From NCBI GenBank assembly GCA_023897205.1, contig JAHWDD010000010.1, positions 1,302,001 to 1,366,000 of the forward strand: a stretch of DNA of 64,000 nucleotides. The letters are read 5' to 3'. A program made the position numbers and the translations under genes. This DNA is from Exophiala sp. HKRS030. Lineage: Eukaryota; Ascomycota; Eurotiomycetes; Chaetothyriales; Herpotrichiellaceae. Below are positions 1 through 12,209 of the stretch, one piece after another. The number at the start of each line of letters is the position of its first letter. Position 1 is the first letter of the stretch. Under the pieces are notes generated by a model. That model saw nothing but the letters and a program-made list of their open reading frames with translations, had not been told where the DNA came from and did no database searches.

Positions 1-597
1 GCCGGCACCTCCTCCAGCTCCGGCGTACAATTTCGCCGCTGCTGTAGGTCAAGCTGCATGCCAACCACCGGAGCCTCCGGTCAGTGGGAACCGAGTCAAG
101 GACCGACTCGTGGTGTTGAAAGACAGTGGAGGCACGGGATACGTCGCTCCGAAGCACAACACGACATTTCACCTTTGGAACAACAACATCCTGTCCAAGT
201 ACCAGCCCAATTGCTACGGGCAGTTTTACATTCCTCCAGAGACCGCCGAGCCGTTTCGCGTCATGTCGGCACCGTGCTCGATGACCATGCAGGAACTGAT
301 CATGCAACTAGACTGTGACAAGGTCCCTGGGACTCACCCACCGCACGACGTCGGCCTCGCGGAAGTCTTGGATTGCGGCAGCGGATGGTTCGTCGTGGGC
401 TCAAAGATCAGTCTCGCCGACAGAGAAGCGAGATGGACGCTCAAGGATCTCTGGGGAGGCAACATGGGCGAAGCTGAGCAAACACGGCCTCGGTACCTGA
501 CTCGATTCCTGTAAGGTTCTTTTCTTTCTCTGGTGTTCAAACACGAGAAGACGTTCTGTTGATGTACTAATCGGGCAACAGAGGCAAAGGCGCCTAG
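1..597 (+). CDS. Unknown conserved fungal protein, 3' part only
   Basis: The frame is open from the window edge and runs to a TAA at 512-514. That TAA overlaps a splice donor (GTAAGG at 511). The following bases contain a typical branch site (TACTAAT, 565-571) and a CAACAG acceptor ending at 581. Removing intron 511-581 (71 bp) extends the protein by four residues (GKGA) to a TAG at 595-597. I favour the spliced form because donor, branch and acceptor are all good. The visible part is about 173 residues, with a Pro/Ala-rich stretch and then a compact domain with several Cys and Trp. I do not recognise the family. The N-terminus lies outside the window. Confidence 0.6.
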
Positions 598-1382
598 AGC
601 GTTTCTTCAGGCGTATTGGTTGGATGGCCACCAGATGGTTGGATATCAAGTCTATGCAAATGTGGGCGGACAAGGGCGACTTGGGACCTTGTGCTGGGTG
701 GAGCAGTTGAGCACCGAGATGATCACCGACATGTCTATTGTATGGTGCGTTCGGCTGGGATTTCTGGTTGCAGGTTAGCGACGCCACGATACATGTTAGA
801 GGGGACCGAGTAGCTGATATACGAAATGTTGGAATCAATGACAAACAGCCTGCCCATCAAGGATCCAATCCATAGGTAATTACCAGCAGTAATACGAAGG
901 ACTTTGTACGGAGCAAATCATCCCCAAGTGTCTTGTTGATGATGACCATCACTATCATGTCTTTTCCGCACTCTCCCCAATCTCTCATTCCTTTTTGGGA
1001 CGTTCCTCTCTCGGACCCTCTTTTGGATCCTCCTCCGCTCGACCCAGACAGAGAGCACAGTCTCTTCTCACTCACCATCTCCGTTTCCCTTTCTCTCCAC
1101 TACGCATCAGTTGCTACGGGTAGCCATAAAGTTCCTACTGTGTGTCTTGGTCGCTTGTACCTGTTCCGCTCCCACCGCGCGGTTTTCCCCCTCATTGGCG
1201 CCATCTCGGCGCCATCTTCTTATCGTGACCTCTGACTGGCTTTATCTCAGGCCAGACTCATCCAGGGTCCCCGCTTTGTTTGGCTTCCTGTATCAGTACT
1301 TCAACGACCCTCTATATATATTCGTTGTCCCCTTTGTTGGCTCTGCCCTTTTCCCCTCATCAATACACATCCCATCAAAAAA
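598..1382. other. Intergenic, promoter side of the amine oxidase gene
   Basis: No convincing gene. The last 400 bp are CT-rich on the plus strand, as in many fungal 5' leaders, and a TATA-like run lies near the downstream start. Confidence 0.6.
1313..1321 (+). promoter_or_regulatory. TATA-like element of the copper amine oxidase gene
   Basis: TATATATAT lies about 62 bp upstream of the ATG at 1383 within a pyrimidine-rich leader. The position suits a TATA box with a very short 5' UTR. This is inferred from position only. Confidence 0.35.
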
Positions 1383-3676
1383 ATGGCAGCAGTGGCACAG
1401 GATTTCTCGAGCACGCCGGCAACGGCCAAAACCTCTGTCCCTCACCCTCTGTGCCCTTTGACCGCGGCGGAGATTTCCACCACCGCTGATCTGTTGAGGT
1501 CAGTATGGCCGTCGACGGTCGACCTACGTTTCAAGGTCATCACACTCGATGAGCCTGCGAAGAAGTCCATGGTTCCTTATCTCGAGGCCGAACACAGCGG
1601 TGCACCACTTCCGCCGATCCCCCGCAAGTCCTTTGTGTCATATTATATCCGCAACACAGTAAGCAAAGTCCCCTCCCTGTTTTTGGGCACGACGGGGGGC
1701 CCTGTGGATTTGCCTGATGCTCACACACACTCTCTCTTTCTACCCCTGATAGGATCGTTTCCACGAGGCCGTCGTCAATCTGACAGCCGGCAAAGTCGAG
1801 AGCAATGTCCGACTGGGTCCCAACATGCACGGCAATGGAGACTACGACGAGATTCTCCAGGTCGAGAAAAACGCCCTCGAAGATGAAGGCGTCAAGGAGG
1901 CTCTCAAGAAGCTCCAATTGCCTGCCGGCACGGTCGTCTGTGCCGATCCCTGGATTTACGGTAAGTTTTTTTTACCTCGAAAGTTTTTCGTCCCATGTTT
2001 TTGGTTTGGTTTGTCGTTTGCTGATCGCACACCTCGCTCGGGCAGGCTCTGACGGTATCAACGATGACGAGCGGCTGTACCAGGTCTTTTTGTACATGAG
2101 GGACCCCGCCAACCCGGACGAGCTCGACAGCAACCACTACGCCTTCCCACTCCCCATCTCTCCGGTCATCGAGTGCAACGACTACAAGGTCATCCGCATC
2201 GACTACCTCCCCACGGGGGCGGACAACACCATCCGCGAGCCACGGCCGTACGAGGCCGTGCCGGCCAACGAGTACATTTCAGAGGCCCAGCCGCACCTTC
2301 GGCAGGACGTCAAGCCCCTCCGGGTCGTCCAGCCCGAAGGAGCGTCGTTCAAGATGACCCCGACCGGCGAGACGGGCCAGACCCTGGAGTGGCAGAAGTG
2401 GTCGTTCCGCGTGGGCTTCAACCAGCGGGAGGGCATGGTGCTGTACGACGTGCGCTACGACTCCCGCCCTCTGTTCTACCGCCTGTCGCTGTCCGACATG
2501 AACATCCCCTACGCCGACCCCCGGCACCCCTACCACAAGAAGTCGGCGTACGACCTGGGGGACGCCGGCGCCGGCGCCATGGCCAACAACCTCAAGCTCG
2601 GCTGCGACTGCCTGGGCCACATCCAGTACATCTCGTCCGTCATCGCCGACGACAAGGGCGCCCCCACCCCGGTCGAGAACTGCGTGTGCGTGCACGAGCA
2701 GGACGCGGGCATCGGCTGGAAGCACACCAACTACCGCACGGGCCGGGCGGCCGTGGTCCGCAACCGCGAGCTGGTCCTGCAGAGCATCATCACCGTGTCC
2801 AACTACGAGTACATCCTGGCCTTCATGTTCAACCAGGCCGGCGAGGTCGCCTATGAGGTCCGGGCCACGGGCATCCTGTCGACCCAGCCCATCGACCACG
2901 AGCTCGACCGGACCGGCGTCCCCTTTGGCACCGTGGTGCACCCGGGCGTGCTGGCGGTCCACCACCAGCACATCTTCTCGCTGCGCATCGACCCCATGCT
3001 CGAGGGCCACCGGAACCGACTGGCGTACGACGAGGCCCACGCGGTGCCCGTCGACCCGGAGTGGAACCCCCACGGGGTGGCCTACAGCGTCGCCGAGACC
3101 GTGGTCGAGACCGCCGGCGGCCTGGACCTGAACCCCGACGCCAACCGGGTCTTCAAGATCCAAAACTCCCAGGTGCGCAACCCGGTGAACGGGAAGCCGG
3201 TGGCGTACAAGATCCACGCGCCCCCCTTCCAGAAGATGCTCGCCGACCCGTCCTCGTTCCACTTCAAGCGGGCCGAGTTCGCCGACCACAACATCTACGT
3301 CACCACCCACCGGGACCGGGAGCTGTACTCGGGAGGCTGGTACACGAACCAGTCGCGGGGAGGCACGGGGGTCCGAAGTTTCGCGGCCCGCCGGGACAGC
3401 GTCAAGGACCAGGACATTGTCGTCTGGGTCCAGTTCGGCATCAACCACGTCCCCCGCATCGAAGACTTCCCCGTCATGCCGTGCGAGATCCTCAAGGTCA
3501 GCCTGAAACCGGTCAACTTCTTCGACAAGAACCCGGCCCTGGACGTGCCCCCCTCGGAACAAAACTTCAACCAGTCCACCTTGGTGAGTGAGATGCACCG
3601 TCAACCCGCGACGGAGATCAAGGTCGGAGAGGATTCTTGTTGCGCCACCCCCGACGCCACCAAGAGTAAGCTGTGA
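1383..3676 (+). CDS. Copper amine oxidase (primary amine oxidase), peroxisomal
   Basis: Oxidises primary amines to aldehydes with release of ammonia and H2O2, using copper and a topaquinone made from a protein tyrosine. Exons 1383-1658, 1753-1960 and 2046-3676 join to 704 residues; the introns are 94 and 85 bp. The topaquinone precursor is Tyr415 in the motif SNYEY. The catalytic base is Asp319 in PYADP. Copper ligands fit HQH in the HHQHIFSLRID motif and the His of INHVPRIED. The protein ends in SKL, a strong type 1 peroxisomal targeting signal, which fits disposal of the H2O2 by catalase. Codons are strongly C/G-ending, suggesting high expression. A strong donor (GTGAGT, 3584) lies just before the tail; splicing there would remove SKL. 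The substrate cannot be told from sequence. Confidence 0.95.
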
Positions 3677-4323
3677 GGGTTACGACCCACCAGGGCATGA
3701 CGTGATGATGATGGGTGATGGTTCTCTTTGTGTAGATGGAATGATGAAAAGGGGCCCTATACTTGTTGTATTCCCCAGAAAACCAAAACCAAAACCAAAA
3801 CCACAAATGGTTCACATAACTGGTGAGAATGGATTTCTTTTTTTTGGATTGTTAGCAGTACAGTTGCAGTTGCACAAAGCAGAAACAAAAAAAATGCAAG
3901 GCTTTCGAGAGTACGCTGCTTACTCGAATTTTCTGCAATAAGTTTTGTATATACTCCGTACCTAGGTAGTTGACTCTTGTCAAACCACGAGTTCCCGAGT
4001 ACAATACAACGTTGTCTATGACGGTGAATATGGGGAACAATTCCAAGTATACTTTGTTATAAACTCCATATGTATATATTCGGCACAAAATATAGATACC
4101 TATATTCAGAATAGTCCTATTCACATCCACAAAAGGTACCTAAAGTCATGGCACAATGAACTCAGTTCCTGAGTTGCCCCTTACCAGGCGAAAGAATTTT
4201 CCAAACACATTAATATCTTGTCATGTTCATAAAGTCATGTTCCTCCTCCCTTTTTCGTCCTTTTTATATACAGAAAGTATACAGAAAGTATCAAAAGAGG
4301 AAAGCCCGAAACTCAGTTTACTT
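3677..4323. other. Convergent intergenic region
   Basis: Lies between the 3' ends of the amine oxidase and the OST-alpha-type gene. It is AT-rich and holds TACTCCGTA (3952-3960) overlapping TACCTAGGTA (3959-3968). No gene is supported. Confidence 0.6.
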
Positions 4324-6055
4324 TTACAAAAAGTTGTCCCTGTTGTTGTTGTTGTCATGCGGCGGGTAGGGGTATGATTGTGGTTGCGGACTTCGAGGTG
4401 GTGGCATGTAAGGCATTGATATTCGGTTATCTCTATTGTTGCCCTGTTGCCCTGTCGGTTCTCGTATCGAATGTGGATAAGGAGCCGTCGTCACACCGCT
4501 CTCTTGGCCACCTGCACCCGGATAAGGTGCATATTGGGGATAGTAGTGTGGTTGTGGTTGTTGTTGTGGTGGTTGTTGCTGCTGCTGCGGCGGCGGCGGC
4601 GGTGGCGGATAATATTGTGGTGTGTACTTGTCATCATACGTCGTCGTCGCAATGCCAATGTCACCCTGTTCGTAATACATGGGCGCCTCATTAGGATCGC
4701 TGTCTCTTCTAGGTACGCCAGGTCGTGACATGGGCATGCCTTGGCTATTCGAAAGCAGATTATCACCTTCTTCTCCTCCATAACGAGGCGGTTGAGCCGG
4801 TCCAGTATACGCGGTATTTCCGTTGAAGTTGGACAATTTCTGGCTTTCGGTATAATCACTCCCTGTCGTGTTCTTGCGGGTCATGTCGTAGCTGACATCG
4901 TTGTGGCGGTGCTTGCGACCTTTGAAGAGCCATCGTGCGGATCGACCCGTGGCCTTCAGCATGTCCCAAGCATTGAATGAATCCCACATGGCCTTTACAC
5001 CCAAGAAACCGCCCTGATACGTTAGCCGGTCTCCGGGGACCGCCTCTGCCATCAATTCTTTGGACCCGAGGGTATAGGGTTTCCAGCTGAAAGACCAGAT
5101 GTGGAAGATGGAGAAAAACGCCATTTCAATACACAGCAGTAAAGCAGGGATGCCGACTTTGATGTCTGGCGTTTGGACTTTGGAGGTTGCTTTGATCGCT
5201 CCGGAACTGGTCAGGAAAGAGATCAGTGTCGTCTGCCAGAAACTCAAAAAGATGACCAGTTTGATGGCTGTGATTTTGAGTAAGGGTTTGTGTCGGCGGA
5301 TGTCATCCTTGATCTGAATATAAAACTGGATCAGACAATACATCGCAATGGTGACTCCGATCGATTCGAATACCATGACCCAGATATGGGCGAATGCGGG
5401 ATTCAGAGACTCTAAGCAATAAAGGTCGGCGGCCTGCGTTGCGACGGCGACTAGAGTGAAAAAGACGCGAATGAAGCAGTACTGAAAGACAGAGACCCAA
5501 ACAACCTAGAATAGGAAGATGTCAGTGTTTTGTAAACTCATACAAAGAATCTCATCCACGTACGTTGAACCAAGTAAGACCGCTCCTAGGGGTCCTCAAG
5601 ATGCCCTTTTCGGCGCCCCCTGTGCATTTCTGGAACCAGCCCATGGGCCAGACCCATTTCCTAGGTGTGATGGTGCGGAAGTAGACCTTTTGCTGGTGCA
5701 AGTCGGGAGCAATATAGGCGCAAAGCAGGCTGAAAAAGGAGGCAATGGCAAATGCCTCGTAACAATCTCGAATGACCTCAAAGTAGACGCTGTGGTTGTA
5801 ATAGTAGTAGGACAGGAGAGAGACGGCGGCGTAGACAGGGACCATGAAGAGGATGCGAATGATGTGTCTTTGCTCCCACGGTTTCAGGTAGTGCGTCGCA
5901 TGCATCGTGATGAGGAAGAATGAGACCACGACAGCGATGAAGGTGAAGATGCCGCCGAGGTAGAGACCAAGGTCGTGGAAGGTCTTGTCATGCCATATGG
6001 GATCTTCCGTGATGGTCATATCCTCCAGTGTCGTGTTGCATTTTGGCCAGCCCAT
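4324..6055 (-). CDS. OST-alpha / DUF300 family seven-helix membrane protein
   Basis: Exons 6055-5564 and 5505-4324 join across a 58 bp intron (donor GTACGT, acceptor CTAG) to 557 residues. The first 300 or so residues hold about seven hydrophobic segments, with the spacing of the organic solute transporter alpha family (Solute_trans_a, DUF300). They include the paired motifs YLKPWEQRHIIRIL and FESIGVTIAMYCLIQFY. The C-terminal 250 residues are hydrophilic, with Pro/Gln/Tyr-rich runs (poly-P then poly-Q near 4560-4610), and are probably a disordered cytosolic tail. In animals the family exports steroids; in fungi the role is unclear. The gene is convergent with the amine oxidase. Confidence 0.85.
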
Positions 6056-7467
6056 CTTGACGGCTGTTTGTATTTTTTTTTCTTTAAAAAAAGTAATCTT
6101 CCGTTCAGGTATTTAGGCGGGACCTCTATGGCAAGACCATCGAAGCAGAGGAGAGCGGAAGGGAGAGATGGAGGGGTGTTGGTGGCGTTTGCGATAGAGA
6201 CGTGCGGAATACCCGTACAGTAAGTAACACGGCGGGTACCTAGAGGATCGGTATGCGGAGGGATGTGAGGGCAGCGCGTTCTATCGCGAGTCGCGTCAAT
6301 TGCAAGGGTTGGTTGGTTCGCTCTGTATTCGTCAAGGAGTGAGAGAAAGGAGGTGGTACGGAGTAGGTTGTCGTGTAGCAAGCTTGGTCGTGGTCGCAGT
6401 TTAACAAAGGGATGTTGGGTGATGAAAGAGTAACAAAGAGAGGGTGACAACGGAGTGTACGAGTACAGTAGAAGCGACACCAAGGTCGACTGCGCCGCAA
6501 AGGATTGAGCGATGACCGGGGGACGAATTTAGACGCAGGACACGAGGCTTGTAAAGTTGGCTGATAGGGATTAAGGCGTGCACACTTTCTCGATGACCCC
6601 TGGTGGATATGGAAGAGGCAGGGGACTTGATTGAGGCACAGACACTGGCACCCTGGCACTAAAACTGACCCTTAGCGACGATTGAGAGACCGGGACTGGG
6701 TGGTGGGTGGCTATCGTGAGGCTGACGAGGCCAAAGTGTTCCAAAGTGGATGTGGCTCTGGCGCCGGATCGACGTAGCTGAAACATTCTTTTGAATTACA
6801 GTGGAGGGGATGTGTTTACCTATTGCATACAAAACGGAGAACAGTATGCATGTTGTATGAGTACATACTCCATAGAGAATGAATACTCGTAGATGGTGCT
6901 TTTGAGTGATATTTGGCAGATAGAGTAGTCAATGTCGTGTGTAGTATCTGCACTAATATCTATATGCACTGTGATCTTGTATAGCCCCAAGCTCATCCAA
7001 GACCCTTGCCGCTAGTCTAGTCCTTGAGGCTTGTCATTCTTATGCCCTGGAATGCCTGAAAGGCCTAATTGACAGCTATGCACGGAGTACGCAGTGGACG
7101 GATGTTCTCCTTAGAACATGCAACATCCGGATGATTCAACTTCAACAGTCTATGCATAGGTAATTTATTCTCCTTATAGTCATGGCAATGACGCCACCTA
7201 GACGAGTATATCCCCCCCTTGAGATCCGTATATTTAAGTTGACTCGCTCCATACTCCTCCGGGTATCTTGTGAATGCGGCCTTCAAACCGACGACAATGA
7301 TACAATTCATATACAATGCTCGCTCGCTCGTGCTCGGGCAAAGCCAAAGTCCATTAAAACCAGAGTTGAACTGGTATCTTGGAAACATTTCCCGTCTCAT
7401 CGAGTCCGGGATTTTTGATTCATCTTCCCTGATCGTACTCCGTGACGCACGCGTTTCATCTTCTCCA
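6056..7467. other. Intergenic, 1.4 kb
   Basis: Promoter side of the OST-alpha-type gene and 3' side of MET2. Short open frames are present on both strands, but none has protein-like composition or splice partners. No feature is supported. Confidence 0.5.
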
Positions 7468-9105
7468 TCACCAGGCAGTCAAGTCACCAATCTCTGCCTC
7501 TCCAAATGTACTGCTTTTCGTCATCTGGCCAACTCCATCCTTGACCTCTCCATTTTCCCCTCCCACACCAGGTTTGCTCATGATTTCTGGCAGGTATTCT
7601 CGAAAGAATCCAAGGAGGTAGCTGTTGACCTGTTCGAACTGCAGCAGAAAAGCGTCATGCCCTTCTGGACTATCGATCTTCCCTAGCCGGGCGTTCGGGA
7701 TGCCGTGGGCAAGCTCCTCCTGCTCGGCGATGGTAAAGAGCCCATCAGACTCTATGCCCAGAACCAGGGCAGGTTGCTCGATGAGCGCCAGGGCATCCTG
7801 AACACTGGATGCCCGGTTTCTTGAAACGTCATGAGTGTCAAGCTTGCGTGTAATGGCAATATAACAGTTCGCGTCGAATCGAGTCACGAACTTGTTGCCT
7901 TGGTACCGCAGGTAGGATTGAGCTGAAAAGTAATGGCTCGTCGGCTGTGAGGTGTTTCGGCTGAGGACTGGTACAGGCACCGAGTATTCTGTCGTCCCGC
8001 TGAATTGGGGGTCTTTGAAAGTCGCCGTCTGCGCCTCGTCCGGGGAATCCGGCGGTCTCGACCCTGAAGGGGTTTCGCTGCGTGACCCGGGTCGAAACCC
8101 TTTGGCACGACTGTGACCGTCGTTGTGAATCGACCAGTGTTCGTTGTGTGCTCCGTTGCCGTTCTCCTGGCCGATCGTCTGCCTTTTCGACAAATCAGGT
8201 GCATTTCGCCCGAAGCGGGCCTCAAACGAGTCACGGCTGCGATAGGTGAGCAATGCAGACATGCGTGCTGCTCCCAACCCTGCCGTGGGCGGATCCTCGG
8301 AGGAGTAATAGCCATCTTCATATTTTGGGTCCGAGTATATGGCCTGCCGTTGCGCCTCGCCCCAGCTGATGCCCCAAGCACTGTGTGTTGCCGATGTCGC
8401 GATCGGAACGATGGTGCGCACATAGTCCTTGCCAAAGTAGGCATATTCAAGGCAAAGCATGCCGCCCATCGACCCTCCCACCACGCACGCGATCTTCCGG
8501 ATGCCGAGGGAGTCGAGGACGATCTTGTGGAGGCTGAATCATCTTTGTTAGCTGACCTGGTCGAGGCGCATGCATCAAACTACTCACTTCACATCGTCCC
8601 TTATCGTGGTCAGAGGGAATTCTGGACCATAGTTCCCCAGTTCCGGATCTCCGTCTCTGCTGGTGACAGGACTGGCACTGCCGTACGGGCTTCCCAGACT
8701 GTTCAAGCAAACGATGAAGAATCTCGTCATATCAAATGCTTGCCCGGTCCCTCCCAGCAGAGGACCCCACCAGTCGGCCACATCGGCGCTTCCACTGAGC
8801 GCATGGCATATTACTAGTGCGTTGTCTTTGTTCTCTGACAGTTGGCCCCGAGTCGTGTATGCTACGGGAACATTTTTGAGGACGACGCCGGATTCGAGGG
8901 TGAATGAAGGTACAATGGCATAGTTTTGATCGGGAACAAGGCTGGCGAAAGGGTTTTCAGGTTGGGATTTGGCACTCTCTACGGGATTTAGTAGCCGTTC
9001 AAAATAACAACAGTATATTAAAGAAGGGGCTCAAAAGGGTGGGAGGCACTGACGGTGTTTTAAAGAGGCACGGCTCTCGTTGCCGTTGACCTCTGTGACC
9101 ACCAT
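7468..9105 (-). CDS. MET2: Homoserine O-acetyltransferase
   Basis: Transfers acetyl from acetyl-CoA to L-homoserine, the committed step of methionine synthesis in fungi. It is an alpha/beta hydrolase. Exons 9105-9054, 8978-8588 and 8533-7468 join to 502 residues; the introns are 75 bp (branch GCTACTAAAT) and 54 bp. The nucleophile Ser sits in GGSMGG. The Asp is in GIESDGLF and the His in PEGHDAFLL. The N-terminal oxyanion region CHALSGSADVADWWGPLLGG is typical of the family. A low-complexity insertion rich in Gly, Ser, Asn and Pro, roughly 70 residues long, separates the cap from the C-terminal half. The first exon is only 17 codons plus one base and was assigned from splice sites. Confidence 0.93.
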
Positions 9106-9788
9106 CGTGGCGGACAATCTGGTGGAAAATTTCTGATGCGGATTGGAGGTGATGTTGCGATACTTCAGGATGTTTTAAGTGAGGTCCATTGGTTTGTGGT
9201 ATATGTACCTAGTTGATCTCTTCGTATTGTGAGCCAGGTAATTTAGTTAGAAGGCATTGTCTGGGGATGGAAGTGAAAGAATCGACATTTTGCTACTGCA
9301 TGGTGGGAGTCATTAAAGATGGAAAAAAAAGAGACCGCGGCAGTTGGAGAAGTGAGCATCCACTGGGTCTAGTGGGAGCCTCTAGGAGGCGCAGGATAGC
9401 CTAAGAAGCCCGAACTCCCACCATTCGGAGCACATTCCTAGGTGCTTGGTAGAGGCGCTGAGGGGCACTTAGGCTCTTGTCCGGTTGGCGTCATCATCAA
9501 CGAATAGAGAGACGCGGGCACCTCTCCGGGCATTAGCCGATGAGATACGAAAGGTACTCCGTATCCGTATCCGTACAGATGAGATGGTGTCACATGACCT
9601 GAACATCTGCTATATCAGCGTCTACGAGTACGACAGCCACCATCTTTTAAACAATTCATATGATGCATATGTACATCCCTTCTCGCCTTTGATGTTTTCC
9701 GTGTTACCTAGGTATGTATATGCAGTATCTAATTCTTGTTTTTCAGCGCCATTCAATGCAAAAAGCCCAAATTTCGTGTCGTTTGTCA
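9106..9788. other. Intergenic between MET2 and the MFS gene
   Basis: Upstream of MET2 and downstream of the MFS gene, both on the minus strand. It contains TACTCCGTA (9555-9563) and TACCTAGGTA (9705-9714). No gene seen. Confidence 0.55.
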
Positions 9789-11622
9789 TCAAAGGTTCAG
9801 CTGGAACCTCTTCCTGATCTTCTCTCCATACTTGCAAAAGACCCAGATCATTGGTGTCATACCCAACGCAATGAACGCAAGCAACGAGTTCCCCCAGCCG
9901 AGGCCCAAGGCCTTGTATAGGCTACGGCCTGCGAGAGGAAGCAGAGCCCCGCCGATACTCCGGAGGACAGTATTCGCCGCCATGGCACTCGCGGCGTAGA
10001 TGGTGTAAGAATCCACCAGATATGTGCCGATGGGCATGAAGGTGATGATCATCCCGGCCCCGAAGATGAAGGTTCCGATGATGGGTACTATCCAATGTAC
10101 CTTGTACTCCGCCGACCAGCCGTAGATGAACAGGCCGGAAGGGATCAGGGCCGCTCCGGGCCACAGGAGAGGAAGTCGAAGTTCAGGTTTGAGTTCCCCT
10201 CCTTTCGCCCATTTCTTCAGTAACCTGTCCGAAAAGTACCCGAAACCAGTGAGGCCGACAAGCTGTCCAAGACCGGTGCCCAAGTACACCAACCCAACGT
10301 TGCTCGAACTGATGCCGTATTGGTCTTCAAACACAAAGGTGACGGTGGTAAACAAAAGGTAGAGGTAGCCGTAGGTGACGGCGATGTAAAGGGAGGTCCC
10401 GAAGATGATGGGGGAGAAACACAACATCTTGATGGGACGGACGATGGACAATAGAAACATCTCGCGTGGCGTCTTGGGAGTCTGCAGGGCGGAGCGAAGC
10501 TTGTAGTTGCCGGTCTCTTTACGTAGTCTCTTGGCTTTTCGCTCGAGGAGTACAGGTGGGTACGTCTCTCGCTGGCAAACGACGGTGAGTACGAGTAGAA
10601 TTGCGGTCTGAAAAGAGAGGTCAGCAGACATTTTAGCAAGGCTTTCCAGGTGTGCCGTCTCACGCAAATTGATATTAGGTAAAAGTCCCATCGCCAGCCA
10701 GCGGCGGCCGACAGATATGAACCTACCACTGGTCCAAGACTGTGGGAATTCGGTTAGTATGATTTAATGAACAAGGTGAAAAAAGAAAGAAAAGGGGAAA
10801 AGCAACCAACCTCGGGCCAAAAAGAATGGGAAAACTCCATATCGACATGACCTTGCCTCTCTGCTCTTGTTTGAAAGTATCCGCAATCGTGCCTGAGCCG
10901 ATGGTGATGGGGGAGGAGCCAGCCACGCCGGCCAAGAAGCGAAATACAATCAACATCGAGATACTGGTAGACCTCGCGCAACCGATGCTGAATGCAAGAA
11001 ACAGAAACGTGTTGACATGGTACACGGGCAGGCGCCCGTAGTGTTCGGAAGCCGGTGCGATGATCAAGGGACCGAAAACATATCCCAGGACATATATCGA
11101 CACCACGAGGGAAGCAACCGCGAGACTCTTCTCCCCGAATTCTTCCATGACCAATGGAACACCGGGGGCGAACGTGGATGATGCAAAAGGTCTATACGTG
11201 CGCATTAGAGTCAACACGCCAGACGGAGAAACGAGCCTGCCATTTCGTAGCAGCAGTGAGGAGAGTTATAGGGAGAGAAGAAGAACCTACGTCAAAAAGG
11301 TGATTGAAGAGATCAAGGCGATGTTGATCCATTTTTTGCTCGCGGGCCAGTTTAATGGCTTTTCAGGATCGTCTGGTCCGTCCCAGTTGACCACGTTCGG
11401 ATCGTTGGTTTCTTGAATGGTGACCGCGACATCGGCGTCCTCGTGCTTCGACATGACCTTTTCCAGATCGCCAGGCTCTATCGTCAACCGGTTGTCGTCG
11501 TGCGTGGCTTCTGAGCTCGAACGGGACGACGAGATTGCGTCGTCCATGGTTGTCTTGTTGTTGGACGGTGGTGGCGGAACCCCATCACCGGATGTGGGCA
11601 ACTCAGATTTTGGTAAAGACAT
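9789..11622 (-). CDS. MFS transporter, DHA1 drug/polyamine exporter type
   Basis: Exons 11622-11291, 11191-10811, 10739-10664 and 10607-9789 join to 535 residues; the introns are 99, 71 and 56 bp. The N-terminus (about 85 residues) is hydrophilic. It is followed by [20 protein letters not shown], the usual lead-in to helix 1 of fungal DHA1 H+ antiporters (TPO/FLU1-like). Twelve hydrophobic segments follow. The [13 protein letters not shown] and [21 protein letters not shown] motifs in helices 1-2 are hallmarks of this group. It likely exports toxic compounds or polyamines across the plasma membrane; the substrate is unknown. A (GA)n run on the coding strand directly abuts the start codon. Confidence 0.92.
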
Positions 11623-11639
11623 CTCTCTCTCTCTCTCTC
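11622..11639. repeat. CT/GA microsatellite abutting the MFS start codon
   Basis: Nine CT units on the plus strand. On the transcribed strand this is (GA)n in the 5' leader running straight into the ATG at 11622-11620. Confidence 0.9.
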
Positions 11640-12209
11640 AAAAGGCGTGAAATTGTCGTCGACGCCACTCCTCATAATTCTCTTCAATGTGTCAGCGGCG
11701 TGAGGCTTTTTCCAAGCAGAGCCTCATCACATAAAAGTCCGACGGAAAGGAAAGAGAGGTCGAGCCGAGGATCGCGTGGGTTGAAAAACTTGGCCTTGGT
11801 AGAAGATCATGGAGTCGGTTAAGAACCAAGGGCTTTGTAATTTACAGTAGTCCATGCCAACAGACCAAAAGAGACACCCCTCAAAACCCACACCGGGGAC
11901 CCCTTGGGCGGAATGGAAGCCGATGGGTATAACGACTAGAACAACAAGTAAAAATCTCATGGGCGTCCGGCAAAATCGGCACGTTGAGATGGGGTTGAGT
12001 AGGCGATTTCGGGAAACTCGAACATTCACATTATGTGGGGTTGGGGTTTGCCCTTTGACTGTAGACAGACCGTGCTCATAAACTCTCTGTTATAGACCCT
12101 GCAATGGTGTTGAGTATCTCATACGGTCTGTAACTACAAGACTTTTACGACCTCTTATGTACTCGAGGACGACGTTCCTCATGTCTTTGTCTCATCATTG
12201 TTGGGGTCA
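11640..12209. other. Intergenic, MFS promoter side and SEC24 3' side
   Basis: No open frame with protein-like composition. It presumably holds the MFS promoter and the SEC24 3' UTR. Confidence 0.5.

Noticed and set aside
2279..3604. Long minus-strand open frame (441 codons) antisense to the amine oxidase
   Set aside because: Shadow of a gene with strongly C/G-ending codons; Val/Asp/Leu-rich composition without domain signs.
6016..6659. Minus-strand frames of 139-155 codons upstream of the OST-alpha-type gene
   Set aside because: Composition like promoter or leader DNA (Thr/Pro/Leu/Arg-rich), no conserved motif.
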